The notes under the pieces: model-generated
What the model was told of the DNA's origin: nothing
Databases searched by the model: none
What the model saw: the letters and a program-made list of their open reading frames with translations, nothing else
Shown here: piece after piece, positions 1 to 7,165 of the stretch
Position numbering within the stretch: position 1 is the stretch's first letter
How the letters are laid out: each line of letters starts with the position of its first letter
Program-made: the position numbers and the translations under genes
NCBI RefSeq assembly: GCF_001592945.1
Contig: NZ_LRPB01000005.1
Coordinates: 124,001 to 188,000, forward strand
Source of the DNA: Roseivirga seohaensis
GTDB taxonomy: Bacteria; Bacteroidota; Bacteroidia; Cytophagales; Cyclobacteriaceae
Direction: 5' to 3'
DNA length: 64,000 nt

Positions 1-941
1 GGCATCATATGGTCAGCAACGGTATGGTTATCTACATGCGTTTTTCCGTCTAATAAATAGAGTCCATTCATGTAGGTTTCAATGCCTTCGGCCTGAAGTT
101 TAATGTTCAGGTTATTACGAATCATCGCGCCATTTAGCGAGAAGGTAAAGGCTTTAAAATTACTGTTTGCTCCCTGCGAAGCGTGAATGTTTGAAATGTG
201 ATAAGCTTGCTCTGTGTCGTTTTCAATTTTGAAAAAACGAAGGTGGGCACTATCGCTTACGCTGATTTCATTCACCGAAGTTGTAAAGCTTTTGTGTTCA
301 CCAACGGTATCGAATTTCTCAATAATGGTGGCTTGAGAAAACTTACCCGCCACCACAATATTTCTGATGTGGTATGAAAGTTCTGCTGTTGAGCTATCAC
401 CAATAAAGTAAAGTACAATTGGTTTTTCGATTACCGCTTTGTCCGCGATCTCAATCGTAACCCCATGCTGACTGAAAGCAGTGTTTAAGGCTACAAACGC
501 GTCTTCTGCGAAGCTGGCCTTTTTGCCAAAATTCGCCTGAGCCAACGCTGAATTGGCTTTGAAACCTTCCGCAAGTGATTCAACTTTTAAACCTTCTACT
601 TGAATGTTGTCAGAAAGCTCACTTGAATAAATCCCGTTTAAGAATACGATTTTATGCGCATCCAATCCTTCGATTTGAGTAGCTGAAATTTGAGCTTCAG
701 TTAAACCAAAATCAGCATTTGTTCCATTCAGTTCAAAGTTCTTTTCAACGGCTCTGGTAAAGTTGGTGAACTTATATTCCTCGTTTTTTGGACCAGGAAA
801 GCCAGAGTTCTTCAAGCTCGAGAACGCCTCTTTTCTTACGGCATGCGCTGCCGATTTACTTTGACCATTCAAGCTTTTTTCAAACGCCTCAAATTGAGTT
901 TCAAGCGAATTTAAAATCGATTGTCCTGCAATTTTTTCCAT
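1..941 (-). CDS. sufD: FeS cluster assembly protein SufD (3' end outside window)
   Basis: SufD is the SufB paralogue of the SufBC2D scaffold complex, which builds Fe-S clusters in the cytoplasm. The reading frame starts at the ATG complementary to 939-941 (MEKIAGQSIL...) and stays open to the window edge, so about 313 residues are visible and the C-terminus is missing. The visible end has the conserved SufD core, including HVDNHTVADH, where the family carries a functional His. It lies 11 bp after sufC on the same strand, so sufB-sufC-sufD should form one transcript. It is absent from simple ORF listings only because no stop codon falls inside the window. The family is clear from the motif and context. 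Confidence 0.93.
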   Translation of the reverse strand, partial: MEKIAGQSILNSLETQFEAFEKSLNGQSKSAAHAVRKEAFSSLKNSGFPGPKNEEYKFTNFTRAVEKNFELNGTNADFGLTEAQISATQIEGLDAHKIVFLNGIYSSELSDNIQVEGLKVESLAEGFKANSALAQANFGKKASFAEDAFVALNTAFSQHGVTIEIADKAVIEKPIVLYFIGDSSTAELSYHIRNIVVAGKFSQATIIEKFDTVGEHKSFTTSVNEISVSDSAHLRFFKIENDTEQAYHISNIHASQGANSNFKAFTFSLNGAMIRNNLNIKLQAEGIETYMNGLYLLDGKTHVDNHTVADHMM

Positions 942-952
942 AAAATATCTGC

Positions 953-1711
953 TTAAGCGGTTGCGTCTGCTTCTTCCTTAATCCAATCGTAACCTCTGGC
1001 TTCTAGCTCTAAGGCTAACTCTTTAGTGCCTGATTTTACAATTCTTCCATTATAAAGTACGTGTACAAAATCAGGAACGATGTAATCCAAAAGTCTTTGG
1101 TAGTGAGTTACCACAATTGTGGCGTTGTCTTTGTTTTTCAGGGTGTTAACACCATGCGCTACAATTTTGAGTGCATCAATATCAAGACCTGAATCGGTTT
1201 CATCAAGAATGGCCAGCTTTGGTTCAAGCATTGCCATTTGGAAAATCTCGTTGCGTTTCTTTTCACCGCCTGAGAAACCTTCATTTAAAGAACGGCTCAA
1301 TAAAGCTTGGTCGATTTCAACCAGCTTCATTTTCTCCTTCATCAATTTTAAGAAAGAAACCGCATCGAGTGCTTTTTCTCCGTGATGCTCTCTGATTTGG
1401 TTTACAGCCGTTTTCATAAAGTTAGTGGTGCTCACTCCTGGTATCTCGATTGGGTACTGAAATGCCAAGAAAACACCTTCTCTAGCACGAACATCAGCTT
1501 CCATTTCAAGCAAATCTTTGCCTAAAAACTCTACCGATCCGCCAGTTACTTCGTAATCTTCTCTTCCTGCAAGCACAGAAGCCAAAGTACTTTTTCCAGA
1601 ACCATTTGGTCCCATAATCGCGTGCACTTCGCCTGGTTTGATTTCTAGGTTGATTCCTTTCAGGATTTCCTTTTCCTCAATTCTGGCTTGTAAATTTTTT
1701 ATTGATAACAT
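953..1711 (-). CDS. sufC: FeS cluster assembly ATPase SufC
   Basis: SufC is the ABC-type ATPase of the SufBC2D scaffold. Its ATP-driven dimerisation changes the SufB-SufD core during Fe-S cluster assembly. Visible motifs are Walker A GPNGSGKST at about 34-42, Q-loop FQYP near 84, signature FSGGEKKR at about 146-153 and Walker B LAILDE near 167. The length of 252 aa is normal and there is no membrane segment, as expected for a soluble SufC rather than a transporter. It sits between sufB and sufD on the same strand. The gap to sufB is about 146 bp and contains a short degenerate repeat, so sufC may also have its own start or processing signal. Confidence 0.97.
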   Translation of the reverse strand: MLSIKNLQARIEEKEILKGINLEIKPGEVHAIMGPNGSGKSTLASVLAGREDYEVTGGSVEFLGKDLLEMEADVRAREGVFLAFQYPIEIPGVSTTNFMKTAVNQIREHHGEKALDAVSFLKLMKEKMKLVEIDQALLSRSLNEGFSGGEKKRNEIFQMAMLEPKLAILDETDSGLDIDALKIVAHGVNTLKNKDNATIVVTHYQRLLDYIVPDFVHVLYNGRIVKSGTKELALELEARGYDWIKEEADATA

Positions 1712-1719
1712 CTTAACTC

Positions 1720-1771
1720 TTTAATGTTTAGTGTTTAGCGTTTAATGTTCAAAGTTTAATGCTCAAGGTTT
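1720..1771. repeat. degenerate short tandem repeat between sufB and sufC
   Basis: Three to four imperfect copies of a 12-14 bp unit close to TTTAATGTTCAAAG follow one another (TTTAATGTTTAG, TTTAATGTTCAAAG, TTTAATGCTCAAGG). The array occupies about a third of the sufB-sufC spacer. It has no coding potential and looks like a decayed simple repeat. Any regulatory effect on the suf transcript is speculation. Confidence 0.6.
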
Positions 1772-1857
1772 GTCGAAGTATTTTCTGCTATAGGTTCTTC
1801 GATGATAAATTTTGTGCCTTTAAACTCTGTCTTGTTCAGGTACTTTAAAATAAGAGA

Positions 1858-3303
1858 TTAGCCAACAGACCCTTCAAGCGTTAGGGCAAGAAGTTTTTGC
1901 GCCTCTACGGCAAATTCCATTGGCAATTGCTTAAGTACTTCTTTGGCGTATCCGTTTACGATAAGTGCCACAGCAGTTTCTGCGTCAATTCCTCTTTGCT
2001 GACAATAGAAGATTTGATCTTCTCCAATTTTAGAAGTAGTTGCTTCATGCTCTACTTGTGCCGATTGATTTTCGATGTCGATATAAGGGAATGTATGTGC
2101 GCCACACTTATCGCCCATCAAAAGCGAATCACATTGCGAGAAGTTTCGGGCGTTGGTTGCACGTTTCATTACGTGAACTTGGCCTCGGTAACTGTTTTGC
2201 GACTTGCCCGCAGAAATACCTTTTGATACGATTCTCGACTTGGTGTTCTTACCAATGTGAATCATTTTGGTGCCTGTATCGGCTTGTTGGAAATTATTGG
2301 TTACGGCTACTGAATAGAATTCGCCAATTGAATAATCACCTTTCAGAATACATGAAGGGTATTTCCAAGTAACAGCCGAACCTGTTTCTACTTGCGTCCA
2401 AGAGATTTTAGAATGATCACCTTCGCAAATACCACGTTTGGTTACGAAGTTGTAAATACCACCTTTACCTTCTTTATTCCCTGGGTACCAGTTCTGAACA
2501 GTTGAGTATTTTACCTCTGCATTTTTGGCTGCTTTGATTTCTACCACGGCAGCGTGCAATTGGTTTTCGTCACGCATGGGAGCGGTACAACCCTCGAGGT
2601 AACTTACATAAGAACCTTCTTCGGCCACAATGAGTGTTCTTTCAAACTGACCTGTATTGGCGGCATTGATTCTAAAGTAAGTAGAAAGCTCCATAGGGCA
2701 TCTTACTCCTTTTGGAATATAGCAGAATGAGCCATCAGAGAATACCGCTGCGTTTAGTGCTGCATAGTAATTATCGTTGGCTGGTACTACAGAACCCATG
2801 TGTTTTTTAATCAGCTCAGGGTGTTCGCGCACTGCTTCTGAAAATGAACAGAAAATAATTCCCAGTTCACCTAAAGTTTCTTTGAAAGTGGTGGCTACTG
2901 AAACTGAATCGATAACAGCATCTACAGCAACGCCAGTAAGCCTTTTTTGCTCTGTAAGCGAAATTCCAAGTCTTTCAAAAGTAGCGATCATTTCCGGATC
3001 AACTTCATCCAAGGAATTAACCTTCTTTTTCTTCTTTGGTGCTGAATAATATATGAGGTCTTGAAAATCTACTTTTGGGTAGTGAACATTGGCCCACTCT
3101 GGTTCTTTCATTTTCTGCCATGCATGAAAAGCTTCAAGCCTCCATTCTAGCATCCATTGCGGTTCTTCCTTTTTTGCAGAAATAAACCGAATGATATCAT
3201 CGTTCAAACCTTTGGGAGCTTCATCTGCTTCAAAGTCTACTGTCCATCCGAACTCGTATTCTTTGGAGGTGAACTCTTCTAATATCTGATCGTCTTTGCT
3301 CAT
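1858..3303 (-). CDS. sufB: FeS cluster assembly protein SufB
   Basis: SufB is the scaffold subunit on which the nascent Fe-S cluster is assembled, working with SufC and SufD. The 481-aa length is normal. Family hallmarks are visible, including the N-terminal block with [14 protein letters not shown], the central [18 protein letters not shown] region, the [12 protein letters not shown] segment and the C-terminal block with [18 protein letters not shown], which contains conserved Cys residues used in cluster transfer. It is the first gene of the minus-strand suf cluster and has a TACCTTTG box about 29 bp upstream of the ATG. No sufS or sufE lies in the window. Confidence 0.97.
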   Translation of the reverse strand: MSKDDQILEEFTSKEYEFGWTVDFEADEAPKGLNDDIIRFISAKKEEPQWMLEWRLEAFHAWQKMKEPEWANVHYPKVDFQDLIYYSAPKKKKKVNSLDEVDPEMIATFERLGISLTEQKRLTGVAVDAVIDSVSVATTFKETLGELGIIFCSFSEAVREHPELIKKHMGSVVPANDNYYAALNAAVFSDGSFCYIPKGVRCPMELSTYFRINAANTGQFERTLIVAEEGSYVSYLEGCTAPMRDENQLHAAVVEIKAAKNAEVKYSTVQNWYPGNKEGKGGIYNFVTKRGICEGDHSKISWTQVETGSAVTWKYPSCILKGDYSIGEFYSVAVTNNFQQADTGTKMIHIGKNTKSRIVSKGISAGKSQNSYRGQVHVMKRATNARNFSQCDSLLMGDKCGAHTFPYIDIENQSAQVEHEATTSKIGEDQIFYCQQRGIDAETAVALIVNGYAKEVLKQLPMEFAVEAQKLLALTLEGSVG

Positions 3304-3331
3304 TCCTAGTTATTTAGAATCGTTTTAAATA

Positions 3332-3339
3332 CAAAGGTA
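3332..3339 (-). promoter_or_regulatory. candidate -7 promoter box of the suf operon
   Basis: The minus strand reads TACCTTTG, an exact match to the Bacteroidota -7 consensus TAnnTTTG, 29-36 bp upstream of the sufB ATG. A clear TTG -33 element at normal spacing is not evident, so this is a half-match only. It would place the start of transcription near 3325. Confidence 0.5.
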
Positions 3340-3428
3340 CAACTTATAGATTAAAGGATTGGTTTCCTTAATTCCTTTTTTCAATAAACTATTACTAAAA
3401 GCTATTATGAGTTTAGAAATCCCTTGAA

Positions 3429-3896
3429 TCAACTATCCAACTGAATGCTTCTGGTTAAAGTTTCTTCAAGTATGATAAAGGTTTCTGTACGTTCAATGCC
3501 GTCTACTTTCTGAATTTTATCGTGGAGAATATCCTTCAAGTGATCGGTTCCTTTGGCATAAATTCTTACAAACATGGAGTAATTCCCAGTAGTGTAGTGA
3601 ATGCTAGTAATCTCATGTATTTTTTTTAATTGTGTGGCTACTTTTTCGTACAGCGAACTTTTGGAAAGGAAGACCCCTAAAAAGGCAGAGACATTATAGC
3701 CAAGCTTAGCAAGGTTTAAATCGAGAGAAGCGCCTTTTACTACACCCATTTTTTCAAGCTTGCTCATTCTTACATGTACAGTTCCGCTAGAAACAAATGC
3801 TTGTTTGGCTACTTCGGTATAGGGCTTTTTTGCGTTATGCTGAAGAATAGAGAGGATTTTCAAATCCACATTATCGATTTCGTAATTATCGGCCAT
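3429..3896 (-). CDS. Lrp/AsnC family transcriptional regulator
   Basis: This is a 155-aa leucine-responsive-type regulator. The N-terminal winged helix-turn-helix covers about residues 8-58 (DLKILSILQHNAKKPYTEVA, then a recognition helix with SSGTVHVRMSKLEKMGVV). The C-terminal RAM/AsnC ligand-binding ferredoxin-like domain covers about 65-150. Such proteins assemble into dimers and octamers and respond to amino acids. The target cannot be named from sequence. It stands alone between sufB and the tRNA-like RNA. The upstream AT-rich region carries two TATTGATT direct repeats 20 bp apart, consistent with autoregulation. Confidence 0.93.
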   Translation of the reverse strand: MADNYEIDNVDLKILSILQHNAKKPYTEVAKQAFVSSGTVHVRMSKLEKMGVVKGASLDLNLAKLGYNVSAFLGVFLSKSSLYEKVATQLKKIHEITSIHYTTGNYSMFVRIYAKGTDHLKDILHDKIQKVDGIERTETFIILEETLTRSIQLDS

Positions 3897-3910
3897 GATT
3901 TTTGGTTAAA

Positions 3911-3940
3911 ATTATTGATTCAATAATAAATGTATTGATT
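3911..3940. promoter_or_regulatory. candidate Lrp-family autoregulatory site
   Basis: Two copies of TATTGATT (3913-3920 and 3933-3940) lie exactly 20 bp apart, about two helical turns. The first is part of the palindrome ATTATTG-ATT-CAATAAT (3911-3927). They lie 15-44 bp upstream of the Lrp/AsnC start. Lrp-family proteins commonly bind such phased AT-rich half-sites. Assignment to this regulator is inference. Confidence 0.35.
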
Positions 3941-4006
3941 AAATAATTTATCTCTAAATATTCGGTCATTACATTGTTGATATTTTAATGAATCAACTGT
4001 TTCTGT

Positions 4007-4027
4007 TACCTTTGAAACAGTTTCAAA
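4007..4027 (+). promoter_or_regulatory. -7 promoter box fused to a perfect palindrome, upstream of the tRNA-like RNA
   Basis: TACCTTTG at 4007-4014 matches the Bacteroidota -7 box TAnnTTTG. Its TTTG is also the start of a perfect 17-bp palindrome, TTTGAAAC-A-GTTTCAAA (4011-4027). Transcription would start near 4021, inside the palindrome and about 22 bp before the tRNA-like RNA. A regulator bound here would block the promoter. The GAAAC..GTTTC half-sites recall LacI-type operators, but the odd-length centre differs from the usual CG centre, so the regulator is unknown. Confidence 0.45.
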
Positions 4028-4042
4028 AGAGAAGCTATACAC

Positions 4043-4162
4043 TGTAGGGTGATGAAACAGGCAGCCATGCCCTCCTTTCTCGAGGGTGGAGAAAAAGAAA
4101 TAAATCTGAACTACCTGACGACTAATCTCTCCGTGAAGGTTCGACTCCTTCCCCTACAGCCA
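4043..4162 (+). ncRNA. tRNA-like RNA with encoded CCA and an expanded variable arm
   Basis: The segment folds as a tRNA. The acceptor stem TGTAGGG (4043-4049) pairs with CCCTACA (4152-4158), followed by G4159 and an encoded CCA. The T arm is GAAGG-TTCGACT-CCTTC (4135-4151) with a canonical T loop. A 3-bp D stem (ATG/CAT) carries a GG-containing loop like class II Leu tRNAs. An anticodon-like stem CCCTC/GAGGG encloses CTTTCTC. The variable region is about 48 nt: GGAGA (4088-4092) pairs with TCTCC (4128-4132) around a 35-nt loop, far larger than in Ser or Leu tRNAs. The formal anticodon TTC (Glu) does not fit the Leu-like D arm, and position 37 is a pyrimidine. A promoter box precedes it and a strong terminator follows. 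It could be a nonstandard tRNA or a known Bacteroidota structured RNA such as Flavo-1, which I cannot check. Confidence 0.7.
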
Positions 4163-4214
4163 TTCACATTGAATACTAGTTTGGAAACGTATTCTTTTGT
4201 TTTTTCTTAGATTG

Positions 4215-4248
4215 AAAGGAGGCTTGTTTGTTGGCCTCCTTTTTTTTT
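4215..4248 (+). terminator. Rho-independent terminator after the tRNA-like RNA
   Basis: A 9-bp stem AAAGGAGGC (4215-4223) pairs with GCCTCCTTT (4234-4242) across a 10-nt loop and is followed by a run of T to 4248. It lies 53 bp after the encoded CCA of the tRNA-like RNA and before fadD, so it supports that RNA being an independent short transcript. Confidence 0.88.
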
Positions 4249-4290
4249 GGTAATTCATCTTTATATTTGATGATAGCCAAATTTTAATTC

Positions 4291-5973
4291 ATGAGTACTT
4301 TCCCCTGGATTGCGCATTACCCAAAGGGTGTTCCCGCAGAAATTGAAGATCAACGTCCTAAAAACCTTCTAGAACTTTATCAAAACGCCTTTAATCAGTT
4401 TGGTAGCCGCGAGGCTTTCGAGAACATGGGCGGAGTGCTTACTTTTCAGGAGGTAGATCAGCTTTCTACCAACTTTGCGGCCTATTTGCAAAATGAGTTG
4501 GGCATGGTAAAGGGGGATAGAATCGCTATTCAAATGCCCAATTGTTTACAATATCCGGTAGTGCTTATTGGTGCCATTAAAGCTGGTTGTATTGTGGTCA
4601 ACACAAATCCGCTGTATACCCATCGTGAAATGGAGCATCAGTTTAATGATGCTGGTATAAAAACCATTGTAATCATGGCTAATTTTGCCAAAAGTTTGGA
4701 AGAGGCAATACCAAACCTTTCTACAGTTGAAAACATTATCGTTACCGAATTGGGCGATATGCTTGGAGGCTTGAAAGGAAAGATTGTCAATTTTGTGGTG
4801 AAGCACATTAAAAAGATGGTGCCTGCTTATAAACTTCCCAATCCGATTTCTTTCAAGAGTGCTATGACCAAAGGCGCTCGAATGAAATACACTCAGCCTG
4901 AGATAAAAGGAGACGACACAGCTTTTCTTCAATATACAGGAGGTACCACTGGCGTATCAAAAGGTGCAATTTTATCTCATGACAATGTGGTTGCCCATAC
5001 TTTGATTATTACACACGTTTTTAAACCCCTTTTAAAGGATGGGCAAAAAGATGTAATGATTACGGCCATCCCGCTCTATCATATTTTCGCCCTAAATGTG
5101 AACTGCACATTTATGATGCACATTGGAGCTAAAAACGTACTGATCACGAATCCGCGTGATATGCCTGGCTTTATTAAGGAACTGAAGAAACATCCGTTTA
5201 CCTTATTTACAGGTGTGAACACGCTGTTCAACGGACTGCTGAATCAACCCAATTTTAAGGAAATCGACTTCTCTCATTTCAAAGTGTCTATTGGAGGTGG
5301 AATGGCAGTTCAAGACTTTGTAGCCAAGAAATGGGAGGAAGTCACAGGGACTCCTTTGGTACAAGGTTATGGCTTGAGTGAAACCTCTCCGGTTATTTGT
5401 GTAAATCCACTAGATGGAACCCATAAAATGGGGACAATTGGTTTGCCTGTGCCTTCTACCGAATTGGCCATTTTCGATGATGACGGAAACCGCTTAGCGC
5501 AAGGCGAAACAGGAGAAATTTGTGTTAAAGGGCCGCAGGTGATGTCGGGTTATTGGAACAAAGACAACGAAGGGGTATTCTTTGAAGGAGGTTATTTCAG
5601 AACTGGAGACATCGGTATAATGGACGAAGAAGGTTTCTTCAAAATTGTAGATCGTAAAAAGGATATGATTAACGTTTCTGGGTTCAATGTATATCCAAAC
5701 GATGTTGAAAACGCGATTGCCGACCATCCAAAAGTGTTAGAAGTAGCGGTTATTGGCGTTCCAGACCCACATTCAACAGAATGTGTAAAGGCCTTTATCG
5801 TAAAATCTGATCCGTCACTTACCGAAGAAGAGTTACGCGACTATTGTCATGAAAACCTAACAGGCTACAAGCGTCCGAAACATTATGAGTTCAGAGCTGA
5901 GCTGCCCAAAACCAATGTGGGTAAAATTTTAAGAAGAAAGTTGAAAGAAGAAGAGGAGGCGAAAGAACACTAA
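4291..5973 (+). CDS. fadD: long-chain fatty acid-CoA ligase
   Basis: This AMP-dependent ligase (ANL superfamily) activates fatty acids to acyl-CoA through an acyl-adenylate. It would feed beta-oxidation or lipid synthesis. The 560-aa protein has the P-loop-like motif YTGGTTGVSKGA near residue 216, GYGLSETSPV near 359, the hinge region DRKKDMINVSG near 453 and the catalytic C-terminal Lys in NVGKILRRK near 543. The length matches bacterial FadD. No signal peptide is visible. It stands alone between a strong terminator and a small lipoprotein gene, with no other beta-oxidation gene near. Substrate chain length is inferred from overall similarity and not proven. Confidence 0.92.
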   Translation: MSTFPWIAHYPKGVPAEIEDQRPKNLLELYQNAFNQFGSREAFENMGGVLTFQEVDQLSTNFAAYLQNELGMVKGDRIAIQMPNCLQYPVVLIGAIKAGCIVVNTNPLYTHREMEHQFNDAGIKTIVIMANFAKSLEEAIPNLSTVENIIVTELGDMLGGLKGKIVNFVVKHIKKMVPAYKLPNPISFKSAMTKGARMKYTQPEIKGDDTAFLQYTGGTTGVSKGAILSHDNVVAHTLIITHVFKPLLKDGQKDVMITAIPLYHIFALNVNCTFMMHIGAKNVLITNPRDMPGFIKELKKHPFTLFTGVNTLFNGLLNQPNFKEIDFSHFKVSIGGGMAVQDFVAKKWEEVTGTPLVQGYGLSETSPVICVNPLDGTHKMGTIGLPVPSTELAIFDDDGNRLAQGETGEICVKGPQVMSGYWNKDNEGVFFEGGYFRTGDIGIMDEEGFFKIVDRKKDMINVSGFNVYPNDVENAIADHPKVLEVAVIGVPDPHSTECVKAFIVKSDPSLTEEELRDYCHENLTGYKRPKHYEFRAELPKTNVGKILRRKLKEEEEAKEH

Positions 5974-6037
5974 CACTGGTGGAACCTCAGTGGCCTGTTC
6001 GTGAAGAACGTTAATAGGGGCGGAAAATTTAAACAGT

Positions 6038-6514
6038 ATGAAAAAGGTTGTTGGCTTATTTCTCATCATTTTTTTTATCAGCAGCTGTGGCTCGTTAAAG
6101 CCAGTGACGATCGTTAAAAATGAGAATATAAAGGACTATAGATATATTTATATTTCTCAAACTGAAAGCTTGACATCAAGTTCAGGCTCAACCATAGGTG
6201 ATCGGTTTTATTCCTCCAGTAAGAGTGTTAACCCAAGTGATGTTATTTCTGGTATACTTGCAAAGGACGGATTCATTCTAATTCCTGAATTAAAAAATGA
6301 TATTGCTGACGAGACATTAGTGGTTAATTATGGTGAGAGTGGAAAAAGGAATCGTGGCCTCGGTTACACTATTGAAGTAACTATTCAATTTGTATCCTTT
6401 GGTAAGAGGCTCTTAGTTTCGTCCTGTTCGGCTGAAGGTCAGGGTGAAACCGAGGCAGATGATATTAGAGAGGCGATAAGTAGATGTTTGAATGAATTGA
6501 TTAATTCAAAATAG
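6038..6514 (+). CDS. small lipoprotein of unknown function
   Basis: This 158-aa protein begins MKKVVGLFLIIFFISSCGS, a lipoprotein signal peptide with the lipidated Cys at about residue 17. It should therefore be anchored in the cell envelope. The mature part is rich in Ser and small beta strands, and ends in a helix with a Glu/Asp-rich EGQGETEADDIREAI segment that recalls small envelope proteins built around a peptide-recycling fold. I do not recognise the family. It follows fadD by about 64 bp on the same strand, but a functional link is not supported. The next 650 bp are non-coding and rich in repeats. Confidence 0.7.
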   Translation: MKKVVGLFLIIFFISSCGSLKPVTIVKNENIKDYRYIYISQTESLTSSSGSTIGDRFYSSSKSVNPSDVISGILAKDGFILIPELKNDIADETLVVNYGESGKRNRGLGYTIEVTIQFVSFGKRLLVSSCSAEGQGETEADDIREAISRCLNELINSK

Positions 6515-6610
6515 AACCTATTCAATCAAAATGCTAGATTGATTTGGTAATTGAGTCATTGCATATCTATCTATACTTATTTATACTAAAAACGCTTGAG
6601 GGTTCTTCGT

Positions 6611-6637
6611 GCTTGTTGGTGTTCTTCACCAACAAGC
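6611..6637. repeat. strong inverted repeat at the left edge of the defence island
   Basis: An 11-bp perfect stem (GCTTGTTGGTG against CACCAACAAGC) encloses TTCTT. There is no T run, so it is a poor terminator. Its arm sequence GTGTTCTTCACCAA recurs in reverse orientation at 6791-6804 at the start of repeat copy A, which suggests decayed inverted copies of an intergenic repeat. The remaining 6515-7165 interval is non-coding, with a GC-rich patch at about 6997-7025 unlike its surroundings. Confidence 0.6.
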
Positions 6638-6788
6638 CTCAAATGATTGCTTTTGATTTCTTTTACCATCTTCAATACCCAAAGTATTGTATGTAATGGG
6701 TAAGAAAAGTAAACCTATTTCCATTTCTCTCATAGTGACTGGCAGAAGAATAGGAGTGGTTTGCTAGCTCATTTGATGACATCCATCC

Positions 6789-6904
6789 TGTTGGTGAAGA
6801 ACACGCAACAAAGGCGGGCTTTGGTGCCAAATCAGTGAAATCCCGTAATCCATCAAACCTGTGATGCAGACAAAAAAAGTAGAAACACAGATTCATAAGG
6901 ATTA
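6789..6904. repeat. intergenic repeat copy A, left flank of the island
   Basis: This 116-bp stretch is closely repeated in direct orientation at 17237-17350. The core GCGGGCTTTGGTGCC, and the roughly 30 bases after it, are identical in both. A more diverged partial copy of the inner part (aatcag.g.aatcccg...ctgYgatRcagac) follows at about 6949-6990. There is no coding potential. Together with copy B it brackets the hsd and TAC operons. Similar elements are dispersed in this phylum, so the flanking may reflect recombination between copies or chance. Confidence 0.8.
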
Positions 6905-7165
6905 AAGGATGGCACAGATGCCTGCCTAAACCTTCTCTACACCTTACAATCAGCGTAATCCCGAAATTCAACTAATCTGCGATACAGACGGAATGAGCCG
7001 CGGTCTGACCTGCGGTGCCGACCGCCTAACTTCCAACCTCTAACTCCACCCAAAACAGCCCACCTATTAAATAATTCACATACTGCAATAAGCCAATTCT
7101 AAATTCATTCACTTATATTGTTGGAGAAACTACCAAAATATTATTTTTTGATATAGGCGCTCTTG

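Noticed and set aside
4093..4127. Short open frame in the variable arm, suggesting a tmRNA tag
   Set aside because: The frame would encode a peptide ending SELPDD, not the hydrophobic ALAA-type tag, and the RNA lacks the 5' tmRNA signature and usual length.
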